Part shown: piece after piece, positions 28,652-40,659 of the stretch
Layout of the letters: the number at the start of each line of letters is the position of its first letter
How positions within the stretch are numbered: the first letter of the stretch is position 1
Assembly (NCBI GenBank): GCA_029448655.1
Contig: JACCLO010000005.1
Span: 3,658,001 to 3,722,000 of the forward strand
Source of the DNA: Wolfiporia cocos
Lineage: Eukaryota > Basidiomycota > Agaricomycetes > Polyporales > Phaeolaceae
Direction of reading: 5' to 3'
Length of the DNA stretch: 64,000 nucleotides
Notes under the pieces: generated by a model
What the model saw: only the letters and a program-made list of their open reading frames with translations
The model's database searches: none
Told to the model about the DNA's origin: nothing
Program-made: the position numbers and the translations under genes

Positions 28652-30674
28652 ATGGCAACCCTTCGTAAAGAGCTCGGGAACACGCTGGGCGCCATCCTCC
28701 TAGGTATGTTTGATTGACCATTTGCTACCGAGCTATTCCACGCTGCTACTTCCTTCATTGCGTAGGCGATATCGTCACTGCGATGTCAGTCCGTCCCCAC
28801 GGTCCGCTTCATAGAACCTCACTAAACAAATCATGTAATAGCCTGTACGGTATCACTACTATTCAAACATATACGTACTACAAGCGTGGACGTAACGATT
28901 CTATCGTCTTGAGATCCTTAGTATGTGTTCTTGACTTCTTGTCAACTATTTACTTAACAGGCAGGTCTACGCAGGTTGGCTTCCTATGGTGCCTATATCA
29001 GTATTTTGATGTGTGTCTGTGATTGTGACGCAGTGAATGCGAAAGGATACTCGCAAGTCTCCACCTTGCGCTCATTACGCACACTACATACAACTACACT
29101 GTCCTTGACTTTGCAAATATTCTGGCACTAGAAGAGATTGTGTGGTAAGCCCCATGCACGGTAGCCGGTAAATTTGAACAGCTATACTCATCGGCGGTTC
29201 TGTTGCTTCTAGGAGTGTGCCCGTGGGTTGCGTTGCGTATATCTGCGGAAAATCACACTGACGAAGTACCAGTCATTTGTTCTGGTCACAGTAGGTCGGC
29301 TCACATCCAACGCTTCTGTCCCTGAGTGTAAAGCCCATATAGGTCGTGAACGATCTCATCATTAGGATGTGAGTTGCGCTACATTGAAAAAGAAGGTTGA
29401 TCTCACTTCTATCACTCAGCCTTTTCTGCCACCGTGTGTGGAGATGTGAGCGCAACTATAGCACTTAATCGAAAGACTGACTAGTGTAGTGAGTGAAAGA
29501 AACTGGCCGCTGGCTGCCATCAACGTGTGCCCTTACCGTGATTACGTCCATTGATGTGTCTGACCGAGTATAGATAACCAGTACGCTCTTTATACTTGGT
29601 CAGCGCTGGCAATAAGATAGCTCGATAGCTTCCGCTGAATGATCCAATCAATACCAGGCATCGGTTTGGGTGAGTCGCTTCTGCGCTTCGCCGATTAGCG
29701 ACTGGTTGAATGCTTGATGGTGCAGTGTTCGCAATCAGGATGTGAGTTCACAATGTCGATACAGATGCATAGCATTCATCTTTCGCAGATACTCGACCCA
29801 ATTCTTTTTCTCACTTACACAACCTGACTTCTCGGTGAGCTTCGTACATTGCGCTGAAGCGAAGAATGGCACGTCAACTCGGTATAATACAGCGCATCTT
29901 GTACATCGGACTTGCGAGTGCTGCTGCGGGTGATGTGCTCATCGCAATCTCGCTCACATTCTTGCTCGGCCGTCGGCGTACCGGGTTCTCTAGGTATTAA
30001 TCTCGCATAAACAATGACACGAGTCGTTACTTCATCATTTGTTCTCTTCCAGAACAGACTCGATGATCAAGATGCTGATGTTCTACAGTGTCGAAACTGG
30101 GACCCTGACTAGGTTGGTTTGTTCCAATCTGTTGACCATCCACTCAGTTGTATCGCAGTCTATGTGCTATCTCATGTCTGATCACTGTATGTCGGTCTTA
30201 TCTCGTGTATGCACACTGACTGACTTTCTAGCAGTTCACCATGATGCGGGAAAACTTCATTTATATGTCGTTGTATTTCATTCTGTCCGAACGTAAGCGT
30301 CAAGTTCTCGCCGCACAGGTTACCGCTGAGCGACGTCATCTTCAGTTTTCCTGAACTCGCTACTGGCAAGTCTGAACGCGCGACGCGGAATCCGCGAGAA
30401 GGGCGGTCTTGTGGCGATTCCCCTGAGCGGCCTGAGTAGTTCGAATGGTGTCACAAGTCATCAGACCCGGGGTAGCGAAACGCTGAATGAGGTGCACAAT
30501 GCATCCTGGGCTACTATGTGGCGATTAATCTTGACGTACGCTTGGAGCAGCTATCCCGCGGGATACATATCGGGGCGACGACACACAAACACGCGGACTC
30601 CGTCATCGACATTACACAGGTACGAGCGGGGTATTCAGCCTGATAAAGCATGGATTTCTGATCCCATGGCATAG
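28652..30674 (+). CDS. DUF6534-type fungal integral membrane protein
   Basis: A highly split gene typical of the large Agaricomycete DUF6534 family of seven-helix membrane proteins of unknown function. Exon 1 (28652-28703) gives MATLRKELGNTLGAILLG. Later exons give LYGITTIQTYTYYKRGR (about 28840-28890), ILASLHLALITHTTYNYTVL (about 29045-29105), GLASAAAGDVLIAISLTFLL with RRTGF (about 29910-29995), RTDSMIKMLMFYSVETG (about 30057-30107), MRENFIYMSLYFILSER (about 30242-30292) and NSLLASLNARRGIREKGG (about 30355-30410). The last exon runs to the stop at 30672-30674. The hydrophobic segments and the N-S-L-L-A-x-L-N-A-R signature support the call. Some mid-gene exons (29200-29850) are hard to place, so partial decay cannot be excluded. 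Confidence 0.75.
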
Positions 30675-30846
30675 GCCGGCGCTTGGAGACCGTGCGTCGA
30701 CGAAGAGAGTGGGGAAGTGGCGATAGCCTATTAACAAAAATTCTGTACACAAAAGTTTGTCGCATTGTAGGGAATCCAATGTGGTTTAGTCCTTGCACCC
30801 GATTAGCCGTACCATGCATGCATCATGATTGAGCATGACGTAGATA

Positions 30847-31533
30847 CAGTTGACTATCTAGTAATGCATACCGTCGGTCCCCGGATTTTGCTATGCATTA
30901 TGAGGTGTTATGCGCGATCAAATCCGTCACACAGTGTGACTTATTGTGATCATACGTGACCTCCCCGCGCAGGTACGTCACGCTCTGTCACATCAACATC
31001 GCATTGAGTGCCACTATACGTTTGCCGAACTATTACCATCTAGACTATCCTGCCAGTACCTATCTAGCGTGCTCTGCTTTTGTGAATCAAAGTTAATGTG
31101 ATGTAAATGAGCTCATAGCTTCCGCAACTGCTGCTCGAGAACAAGTATCGAGACGCCCTCAGCTTCTGCAAACTGAGGACAGAGCAGTCATGAAGAGTGT
31201 GATTGCTTCGTGCATATTTCGGTGGCTTGACTGCTGAAGACCTAGGCTCTTTGGTAGCTTTCGGTAGCTTTTCCCTAGCAGTAGGATGGGGACAGGGCTT
31301 CTTTGCAGGGCGCGGTTTGCGCTTCCGGTCGTCTACAGTCACACTACACTATGCATGCACTAAATTACCAAATATAGCCAATCTAATAATGCATAACCCC
31401 AACTTCGGGCATGCATTATGCAATATCAGAAATATATGCATAACACCTTGGGGACGAGATCGGTCCCCAGCTCAGGCTATGCATTATGAGATAATATGCA
31501 TTACTAGCTAATGCATTACTAGATAGTCAACTG
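30847..31533. mobile_element. Tc1/mariner-type MITE
   Basis: 687 bp flanked by TA dinucleotides (30845-30846 and 31534-31535), with terminal inverted repeats of about 23 bp that are exact (CAGTTGACTATCTAGTAATG at the left, its complement at the right end). CAGT ends with TA target duplications are the hallmark of Tc1/mariner elements. The ends are rich in further TAATGCAT/TATGCATTA words (30870-30915 and 31345-31525), a subterminal repeat array. No transposase is present. A short basic frame at 31064-31342 (minus) has no recognisable similarity. Confidence 0.85.
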
Positions 31534-31830
31534 TACCTAAATGGTATGCGAAGAGCAGAGTTCAGATTTGCAGATCGGATTACTAGCGATGATCCGACTG
31601 ACGCATTCAACTTGCATTGGCCAGTTGCTCCCTCGCTCAGAACTCTCCTTCGTATCATCTCTACAGTCCTATCGGTGGTCGATGCCCCCTCTGCTCGAAA
31701 CTTGACAGAACAATTTGCATTCGCCAAATGCGTCCAGCTTTACGCCGCCATGCTGACCATATGTTCCCGCAAAAATGACTCAATCACAACTCACGTTCGT
31801 GTGCTTGATGACCATCACCACCTGGCAAAA
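31534..31830. promoter_or_regulatory. Upstream region of pdxT
   Basis: About 300 bp between the MITE and the pdxT start codon, so the MITE lies just upstream of this gene's promoter. A long frame overlaps it (31546-31950) but does not match the PdxT reading frame, and I treat it as chance. Confidence 0.4.
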
Positions 31831-32763
31831 ATGGCTCTGATAGCGAATGTAACTATCGGAATATTGGGTGAGCAGGAGCCGTTGACTGTCGTAGTCACTG
31901 TATCGACACTCTTCCAGCCATGCAGGGTGCCTTCGCGGAACACCAGGTGATGTTACAGAAGCTCTCGCTGAAAAGTCGAATGGTTATTGTCCTTGTTCGC
32001 ACTCCGGAGGATCTGGCACGGTGTGATGCATTGATTATCCCAGGTGGAGGTATGAAGACTTCCTGTCAAACCCGTTGCGGTTGCTGACACTGGGTCGTGT
32101 GCCGTCAGAGTCAACGACCATTGCTTTGCTGGCACGCCTTGCTGGATTGTTGGGCCCACTTCGGGAGTTCGTCAAGAGCAAGCCGGTCTGGGGAACTTGT
32201 GCAGGGGCCATTTTGCTCGCGCAGTCGGTTGAAGGGGCGAAAAAAGGCGGTCAGGAGCTGCTTGGAGGGATCTCTGCCACGGTGGCGAGGAACGGCTGGG
32301 GATCGCAGGTGCGTCGTGGAGATATCCTGTGTTCTTCGAACGGAATAGGCTGATCTTCACATTCGTCCACAGATTGAATCGTTCGAAGCTCCATTGGAGG
32401 TCGAAGGCATGCGCGACCCAGAACGGCCATTCCAAGGCGTCTTCATTCGTGCCCCTGTGAGCCCCCACGCTCTTGAGATCAATTCTCATTCTCTAATTCT
32501 CCGTTCAGGTTATAGTTGCGCTGCATCCCTCACCTTCGGATCCGCCGATTCAGATTGTGTCCCGCATCTCGGCGTCTTTACTTCCGCGCACACAGACATT
32601 AGTACCTTACGACGAGGATGACACCGACCCTCGAGATCCACGCACTATCGTTGCGCTGAGGCAGGGCAGGCACCTTCTCACAAGCTTCCACCCAGAGCTT
32701 ACTAAGGACGACCGCTTCCACGAATACTTCGTGAGAGAGTGCGTGCTGCCCACTCTGGCATGA
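31831..32763 (+). CDS. pdxT: Pyridoxal 5'-phosphate synthase glutaminase subunit (PdxT/SNO)
   Basis: Five exons, 31831-31867, 31918-32049, 32109-32308, 32373-32456 and 32509-32763, total 708 nt and give 235 residues, the usual size of the family. The protein hydrolyses glutamine and channels ammonia to the PdxS/SNZ synthase in vitamin B6 synthesis. It begins [20 protein letters not shown]. The oxyanion region ALIIPGGEST is formed across intron 2, the nucleophile Cys is in [13 protein letters not shown] (about 32187-32225), and the His-Glu dyad is in SFHPELT (about 32686-32706). All introns are GT-AG, 49-64 nt. The partner synthase gene is not in the window. The class I glutamine amidotransferase triad is complete. 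Confidence 0.95.
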
Positions 32764-33245
32764 TAGGGGCTTACATCACAATGACGATATTATGCTATTT
32801 ATGAAGGATATATAAAAATGACTTTGTGCGTGACATCTGTTGTGTGTACGGCGTATTGGTTTTACCGAATCTAACACGATAGAATATGATGCTACCCTAT
32901 CTTACTTGTTAGTGCTGTCATCCCGAGATCAGCACTGCCTCGTCTGCATCTTTCCTCGAGGATCCGCCGGAGCATAGGTAGACGGCTATTTTGTGCGCAC
33001 TTCGGATGACTCGCCAGCTCAATGCCTTTCACAATGATAAGCACTGCTGCCGCAATACATCGTCCGCATGCTCGAGACGGCCGCCGCGTCAGACCTCTCG
33101 GCTCAATTGTGACCGTCTGATATCAAGGTGTTCTATGCTTCCCTGACATCGTCAACGATCTATTTGGAGACATGCGGTGCCTCGTATAAACTCCCCTCCG
33201 CCGGGTGCGCATGGCGGCCATTCCCTCTTCTCTTTTGCTCCCGGG
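32764..33245. other. Intergenic between pdxT and carboxypeptidase
   Basis: About 480 bp between two plus-strand genes. It holds the pdxT 3' region and the carboxypeptidase promoter. No conserved frame or repeat was seen. Confidence 0.4.
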
Positions 33246-35674
33246 ATGTTATCGCTTTTATGTCGGGTGTTAATGGCGCTTCTAGTGCTCGCATCCATCG
33301 GTGATGTCGGGATTGATGCCCGTCGCTTAATGTCCAAACGCGAGTTGCGAGCGCATCAGGAAGCAGCAGCGAAAAGGTGGACCCCGCAACGGCGCGCCAA
33401 CGGTGGTCCGGGCACAGTAAAGAATATCACTTTCACAAACCCTCGCGCTTCGGGTGAGCCTTCCCGATTCTCTACGACTCGAGTGGCTTGTCAACGACAG
33501 CAAACAGAGTTCTACGTTGATGGAGCCAATATCCCGCTTGTTGACTGGGACGTAGGCCCGAGTTGGGCTGGTTTGCTTCCCATTAGCAACGCTACAGACG
33601 AAACGAGACAGGTAGGGCCAGAATCTGGCACAATACTTCTTGGAGGAGATGGTAACAAGTCTGTGCATTCAGCTGTTCTTTTGGTTTTTCCCTCCTGGTC
33701 CCGAGGGCAGTCTCGATGACCTTATATTTTGGTAAGTTCGCGTCCAGTCTCATCCCACAACGAATACTGGCTTATGCACACTACCAGGACAAACGGCGGA
33801 CCAGGTTGTTCATCGCTCGAAGGCTTGTTGCAAGAGAATGGCGTAAGTCAACGACTGCAGCTTCGAATGATCACTTAGCGCATCGCTAATCGCCTTCTGC
33901 TACTGCAGCCAATCAGCTGGGAATGGGGACAGGCGAAGGCCCCTCCAAATCAGTACAGCTGGACTAACCTGTCGAGCATCCTCTATGTTGAGCAACCTGT
34001 AGGCACGGGATTTTCCCAGGGTGTACCAAACATTCAAGTACGTGCTGGAAACAGCTGTGTCTCACCGTTCTCACAGGATATCGCGATAGAATGAAGATCA
34101 GCTCGCAGAACAACTAGTCGGGTTCCTACAGCAGTTCTTCGAAGTATTCTCCGAGTTGAAGGGCAAGAACCTATTTTTGACGGGTGAAAGTGTGAGTCAT
34201 TCCCGTGGAGATCATTGGTGACCTCCGCTAATAATGGACTCTTGCAGTATGCGGGGACCTATATCCCTTGTATGCTGCCGTTATGCTACGCTTCCGCGGT
34301 CGCTCATGTGTTATTGAACGTTCAGACATCGCAAATTACATTTATGACAATCCCGAATTGTTAGATCTGCCATTGAAGGGATTCTGGATATCTGACCGTC
34401 AGTGCCGATCGATACAATTCTTCCAAGCGATGACTTATTGCCTTTGGACAGCCTCCATATCGTGGGATGTTGTTCAAGAAGAGATCCCTGCTGTGGGATT
34501 TGTTCACAAATACTTGAACGTCTTCTCTTTGAAGTATGTCGCTATACTTTGTGCCGTTATGCTTGCTTATCCCGTCATACAGCCAGACGTTCATGGAATA
34601 TCTTGATGAGACGGCGGCTGAATGCAACTATACCGATTACTACGAGAAGTATGTCTCATATCCCCCGAAAGGGTTGCTGCCTCTCCCGGGAGACTCCGTC
34701 GAATTCGCTCCTGGGTGCGATGTATGGGACGCCATATTCAGCGCCGCACTAATTGTGAACCCGGCTTTTGATATCTATCGGATCTTCGATACCGTGCGTC
34801 ATACCTGTTGTCCAGTTTTGCAGACCGTTAGCTGACATGTCTCAGTACCCCATCCTCTGGGACGTACTCGGTTTCCCGTAAGTCGCTGTGTGTCTAGAGC
34901 GAACAGGGATCTGAAGCGAGGCTCATGTCATAATACAGAGGATCGTTTCCACAGATACAGGTGGCGCCAGTGTACTTCAACCGCGATGATGTCAAGGCCC
35001 ATATACATGCTCCTCTTGATGTCCAATGGACCGAGTGCTCTAACATCAACGTCTTCCCCAATGGCGATGCAAGTTTACCTCCGGTATTTACCGTACTTCC
35101 GAGCGTCATTGAGAGGAGCGAACGATCAGTAATCGTACACGGTCTTGCTGATTTTATCCTGATCGCGGAAGGGTGAGCGCACTGTACCTGGCGCATGGAT
35201 TTGCCCTGATAGTCTGCCTTCACAGGACGCGTATTGCGATCCAAAAGTGAGTAGATGAGTGAGTCTTACAAGTCCTTCACTGACGACATCTGGAATGGTA
35301 GTATGACTTGTAGGTATCTTTTCCGACACTTGCAGGCGGTGCTGACTGTGTCGCATTAGGGGACGGCCTGCAAGGTTTCCAGACTCCAATACAGAACGAC
35401 AGTTTCATCGTCGACGGCATCGGTGCACTTGGCACAGCACATACTGAGCGCGGTCTGACCTACTTTGAAGTGGAGCTCAGTGGCCACATGTGAATGCTTT
35501 GCTATGCCTTACAATGGACCTGACTGATCAATCGACATTTGGATAGGATCCCACAATTTTCACCAGTTGTAAGCGTATACTAGGCTCTGATGTGTGGCAT
35601 TAACTGATTTTCCTTGTGTTCAGGCTGCATTTCAGATTATGCAATATCTCATGGGCTTCAGGGATACTCCATAG
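33246..35674 (+). CDS. Secreted serine carboxypeptidase, family S10
   Basis: The start ATG 33246 gives MLSLLCRVLMALLVLASIGD, a clear signal peptide, so the enzyme should be secreted or vacuolar. Successive exons carry the substrate-binding NGGPGCSSLEGLLQENG (about 33790-33840), SILYVEQPVGTGFSQG (about 33975-34022) and the nucleophile in GESYAGTYIP (split by an intron at about 34190-34247). The catalytic Asp is in VHGLADFILIAEG (about 35137-35175) and the catalytic His in SGHMIPQFSP (across an intron at about 35480-35570). It ends MQYLMGFRDTP at 35672-35674. The complete Ser-Asp-His triad is recognisable. Such enzymes remove C-terminal residues from peptides at acid pH. At least eight introns were inferred. 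Confidence 0.9.
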
Positions 35675-36561
35675 TTGTGTGTCAGCAAATGGCAATATAT
35701 CATTGGCGGTAGATACATCTAAAATGTTTGCTAGTTAGAAAATGATGAATCGTTTGCGAATCATGTCCACACGGAATTGTCATACAATGACCTCGATCTA
35801 GACTGCCAAGCTGTTTCGTTGAATTATGAAGGATGTCAGAATGAAAGGCGTTAGATTAATGAAGGACTTCATTGTCAGAATGAAGGTTGTAGCGCATTAC
35901 ACCTGATATACGTAGTCAGGTGATCGCGGTTTTTATAAATACAATTGTATACCGCCGCAGTAAGCTGATGCTGACGTGCTGGAGCACGATAGGTACGTAA
36001 AACAAAGGCTAGTAGACAGGTGCATCAGGTAATAGGAGTTGAAAAGCGGAATTGATAACAGAACTTACCATGGGTCTACAGCAACGGGGACTCAGAGGAG
36101 TTACGGGTTTGAGAAAGCGGTAGAGCCGGCCACGTAGCTGACAGCGCAGTAAGCCCTTTCGCATGGAAAGGATAGTCTAGAGGTTTGGTTTGGCGATCTT
36201 TGGTATAGGTGTGTGCGTGCTGCAATTGTGGAGGGGGGAGTCACCGGAGGGCCGATTTAACGCGTGAGCGGTGTCAGGTGACCGTGTTCCGAGTGATTAG
36301 GGAGAATGACATATACTATGTAGATAACGCACCAACAAGTAATAGCCCAATAAATGCCTTATCATCACACTCCCCACACGGAGTCGCTAACGGCACGCCG
36401 TGCCCGTTTCTCTCCTTCACCAGCTCATCGTCAGTATTAGAATCTGGCATCCGAAGCATAAACAGCTGGTGTTTCGCCTCTGGGTCTTGGCTTTTCATCA
36501 GTTCATCAGAGCTTTGAGGCGCGATCTGGCCTAGAACAGTGGCGAAATCATATACCCGCCC
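35675..36561. other. Intergenic, nothing recognised
   Basis: About 890 bp. It contains two copies of TGTCAGAATGAA about 40 bp apart near 35834 and 35874 but no coding frame I trust. The 3' part is the promoter region of the transporter gene. Confidence 0.4.
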
Positions 36562-38844
36562 ATGCATCCTTCTCCAGAGCCCCATGCGCCAGCACTGTTC
36601 AGTGCGACCAGAATAGCTAGCTTTCTGACCTGTTTGCTAGTTGCTCTTGCATCGGGAACTAATTACGTGCGTATCGATGCTGAAGTGCTAGGCCGAGGTG
36701 TGCTGACCGCGTAGCCGTTCTTGGCCATGAAGGTCTTCTCTGGTAGGTTATACAAACTCAGGCGCCAAGATCAACCTGATGAATGCCTGGAGAAGTGGCA
36801 ACATGGCTGATACGCTACTGCAGCTTACAGTCCGCAACTCGGCTCGCGACTTGGCCTGTCTCACACTCAATTGAATATAATTGGCTTATCAGGGAACAGT
36901 TCGTGTGCCAGTGGTTGGGCGTAATGGCCGTCACTGACGTACTGTTATCACATAGTTGGTGTATATGGTTCTGCACCCATTTGGGGACGCATTGTCGACA
37001 CGCGCGGACCACGGGGCCTGCTTGTAATGGGCTTTTTTGCTCTCATAATCGGCTACAACGGAATCAGGCACTTCTATGACAAGGGGCTCCCTGAAGACTC
37101 GTCCAGCCTTGGCCTTTTTGGCATCTGCTCCTTAGTCTTCTTTGGCCTCCTAACGGGTCTTGGTGGAAATGGAGGTCTCGCAAGCGCGATGAACTCGACC
37201 GCGAAAAGCTGGCCAGACAGAGCGGTAGGTGGCAGGAACGTGATTTAGATCCCAGCGGCATTGTATTGAAGCTGCCACAGCGTGCCACCATGAATGGCGT
37301 CGTGATATCAGGATTCGGCCTTTCCGCATTCCTCTTCTCCACCCTTGCGCACATCGCCTTTCCTGGCAACACGTCTGACTTTCTGCTTATGCTCGCCGCT
37401 GGAACTTCGATGCCAATGGTCCTGGGCTTCTTTCTTATCCGGCCCATTCCTCTTCCACATTTCGAGCTCAACCATTCTTCGGGGAACGACGCTATCGAGG
37501 AGTCGTTCGACCCGGAGGCAAGCCTCGCTATTGCATCACCGTCTCTTTATCAGCGCGAAAATGATAGCCAAACTCATCTCCTCGCGACACATCTACATCA
37601 TACTCACGTAGATGATGAGATAGCAAACCTTCCGCTGGATAACGATGCTCCTCTTTCTGCACATGGACATCGTCCCGCTCGCTCTGCTATCGTGTCGGAT
37701 TACTTCGTGCCTTCGGTAGGGGAGTCTGTACCTCTGAGTCCCACACGTAGCCGCAGCCGGCAGAGATCGCGCAGTGCCCTTTCGGTCTCACGCCGTAGCA
37801 TGCACCACCCTCACCACGGCCTAGACGAGCCGATATTCGAGGCGCCCAATGTGTCGGGCAAAGGCCTCTTCGTAGCGAAAGACTTCTGGATACTCTTTAT
37901 TATCACTGCACTATGTGAGCATCCGGTCAAATGGTTGGTTGCACTGTGGAACACATGCTCATTCCGGGACTCGCAGTGAGTGGCACAGGGCTGATGTGTG
38001 AGTGCTGTCGGGTACTCGACATTCCAAACCTGATTCCTGTCCAGATATCAACAATGTTGGCTCTATATCTCAGGCCTTGTTTGCGATGGGCGATTCCAAT
38101 TACGACGAAGCAAAGGCCTCCCAGTGGCAAGCTAGGCAGGTTTCCATCATCAGCGTCATGAACTGCCTAGGGCGGTTCTCTGTCGGTGAATAATAAACAG
38201 ACCTTTCGTGAACGAGTTGCTTATCTTAATCGTTTAGGACTGCTGGCTGACATTACGAAAAGCGTCGTCCGTGTTCCGCGGTCATTCTGCATCACATTAG
38301 TTGCTGCTATTTTCATCGTGTCTCAAATTATGTGCTTCTATGTGGAGACCATCGGCGACTTATGGAAGGCGAGCGCTCTTTTGGGGCTGGCGTATGGGGG
38401 CATGTTTGGTCTATTCCCCACCATCGTAATCGAGTGGTTCGGTCTTCGTAAGTGCACGTACAACAGCGCATCCGACTACATCCTGACATGTCACCTCGTC
38501 CAGCCCATTTCTCCGAGAACTGGGGCTTTGTTTCACTGTCTCCTGTGATTGGCAGCAATATCTTCTCCATTGCATTCGGACGTAATTTTGATGCTCACGC
38601 AGCCGAGCCCTCCCCTTCACGTAATGCAGCATCTTTACTTCGGGCGGGTCTCCCCTCGGGGCAAAAGTGTCTCCAGGGGCGTACTTGCTACTCCGATAGC
38701 CTCAAGCTGACTATCGGAGCATGTTGCGCAGCACTTATGCTATCTGCGTATGCCGGTTGGAGGGACTACCGCCGGCAGACAAAGATCACACCACGGGGTG
38801 CTGTAACAATTCCAGAAATAGTCTGGGAGGAAGAGGAGGAATAA
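36562..38844 (+). CDS. MFS / nodulin-like membrane transporter
   Basis: A fungal major-facilitator protein of the nodulin-like/MCH1-like group; substrate unknown. Exon 1 (36562-36666) encodes a first membrane helix ending LVALASGTNY. A 10-nt micro-exon (36733-36742) then supplies VFS, and exon 3 (36824-36898) continues AYSPQLGSRLGLSHTQLNII. Exon 4 (36956-37224) has GVYGSAPIWGRIVDTRGPRG and two helices. Exon 5 (from 37281) adds two more helices and a long hydrophilic loop with Ser/Arg repeats (SRSRQRSRSALS), typical of the central cytoplasmic loop. The C-terminal half (SISQALFAMG, SIISVMNCLGR, YGGMFGLFPTIVIEWFG, NWGFVSLSPVIGSNIF) completes about 12 helices. The end is an acidic tail at 38844. 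Confidence 0.85.
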
Positions 38845-39525
38845 GTATTATGATGATTCCTACATCTCGCCGATAGTGTTTGTACTACCTAGATCACGCG
38901 GAGAGCTATTTATAAATATAACCAATACGCGTAACGAATCACAGTTGTCATAGGGTCCCGTGACAAAAGCGTTGGCGCTGATACTACGGCAGCGTTGCAG
39001 CAGGTCTTACCCGTGTGCCCCGTGCCGCAAGCTGAAACTACACCCGCACACTGTATTGTTCGAGTGACCTCAGTTCAGGGCTGCGGCCGCATGCTAGACA
39101 GACCACGAGTGCGGGCATAAGGACTCGTACGCACTCGGCTGGCTGGTGCGATCATATACTCGCCAAGGTACCAGTCATCTGAACATGCGCACATGGTGTC
39201 GCCAGCACCGTAGCAGCATGGTAGGGCACCGTGGAGGCGACTGACTCCACTCTAAAGCTTACCGTCTGAACGCGGTCGGTGTCCTTCGAGCGGCCGATCG
39301 CTCCGATGAGCAGGATCTTCCCGCGCTAGCGGAATGATGGGACCAGCGATTCTTCCGCGACTGAGTGCCGGTACGATCTTAAATTCTCGATCTCCGGACT
39401 CAGCTCTCGGCACATACACGATTGGCGCTCAGAGGCGGCACATACACGATAGGCGCTCAGAGGCATTGTGTCCGGACCGCCATCGATAACGGGGCCTCGA
39501 CATTCATCTTGATCTTTTCCCCCAA
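38845..39525. other. Intergenic, mostly featureless
   Basis: About 680 bp between the transporter and the methyltransferase remnant. Apart from a two-copy 28-bp tandem repeat (39409-39464) I see nothing. The first exon of the decayed methyltransferase may lie here but could not be read. Confidence 0.4.
39409..39464. repeat. 28-bp tandem duplication
   Basis: Two adjacent copies of a 28-bp unit beginning GGCACATACACGAT and ending CGCTCAGAGGC, differing at one base (TTGG versus TAGG). Noncoding. Confidence 0.85.
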
Positions 39526-40659
39526 GTAGAATTGGATGAGCGCCCCACGCTTGATGCGGAAGAGCTTGCGTTCTTCAAATCCCAGTGGACATAAATGATG
39601 ACGATGCGCTCCATCGGCACGCTAAGCAAGTTCAAGTGGAGGCGTACAAGGTACATACCAGGCACTGACAGATCGCTGTGGCGTTGTGGTAACAGGCGCG
39701 ACGCACATACGCACCTATTGGCACAAACCAACATAGCCTGCAATCTGCAGGTCTACCATTATCCATGTATTCGTAGCTTCAGATTCATGCAGTATGTCCT
39801 TCTCGCATTGTTATGTAGCAAGTCAGCCAATCCCCTGACAAATCAATGAACTTACCAGAGTTAAGTTATCCCGCCTCCCTATCTATGAACAACTCCTGAA
39901 AATGGGGCGGGAGCCATCTTCCTTGACATCGGCTGTTGCTGTAAGTCCCCCGCATCTCCGATGTGACTCTATTTTGAGACCTCATGTAGTTGGGAATGAT
40001 GTGCGCAAGGCAGTCGCAGATGGATCTCCAGTCGAAAGCGTCATTGCGTCTGACCCCCATACCGGTATGTATCCGAGAAGGATGCTATCTGAAGCCGTTA
40101 CCGGGATCAGCTGACATCAAACTGCAGAATTTTGGCAGCTCGGGCACCGTTTGTTCAATTCGAGTGCGGCCACGTTCCCCGTCCCGTTCGTCGCAGGAGA
40201 TGCCTTCGATAAGACCTTCCTCAGGGCCGTGTCACCATTTTACGCGCTTCCTAAGGAACCTGCTCCGCCGCTTTCTTCGCTGACAAACTTGACACCACTC
40301 CTTGGGCATGTCTCCGCTATCCGTGCATCTTCGTTCTTCCACCTCTTCGACGAGGCACACCAATTGCAGCTTGCAAAGTCACTTGCCGGACTGCTCTCAC
40401 CCTTGCCGGGATCGATGATATTCGGTGCTCACGGAGGGCTTCCGGAGAAAGGACTGAAGATCGAGGAGGGAGATCAGAGCAAGATTGGCTCGTATATGTT
40501 TTGCCATTCGCCAGAGAGCTGGGATGAGTTCTAGAATGGTCAGGTGTTCGAACGCGGTACGGTCGAAGTTGAGGCCAAAGTGGAAGCCAGGGAGCGGGTG
40601 ACCCCCGCGGGAAGAAAGGCAAATTCTATATGTTGGTTTGGTCAGTGACTAGGCTTTAG
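39526..40659 (+). pseudogene. Decayed SAM-dependent methyltransferase
   Basis: Pieces of a fungal class I methyltransferase (UbiE/LaeA-like superfamily) occur in the right order. They are LDERPTLDAEELAFFKSQ, a frameshift (about 39590), INDDDALHRHAKQVQVEAYK, YPCIRSFRFMQ (about 39758-39792), LSRLPIYEQLLKMG, a frameshift, and the SAM-binding strand GAIFLDIGCC (about 39908-39940). Then follow GNDVRKAVADGSPVESVIASD, the ASSFFHLFDEAHQ region (about 40328-40366) and MFCHSPESWDEF followed by an in-frame TAG (40532-40534). After the stop, NGQVFERGTVEVEAKVEA and, in a third frame, KKGKFYMLVWSVTRL end at 40659. At least three frameshifts and one nonsense codon make it a pseudogene. No substrate can be assigned. 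Confidence 0.85.

Noticed and set aside
31064..31342. Basic 92-codon frame inside the MITE as a transposase remnant
   Set aside because: No DDE/DDD motif, no helix-turn-helix, and too short; kept as a passenger frame only.
31546..31950. 134-codon frame upstream of pdxT
   Set aside because: It overlaps pdxT exon 1 and intron 1 in another frame and shows no family motif.
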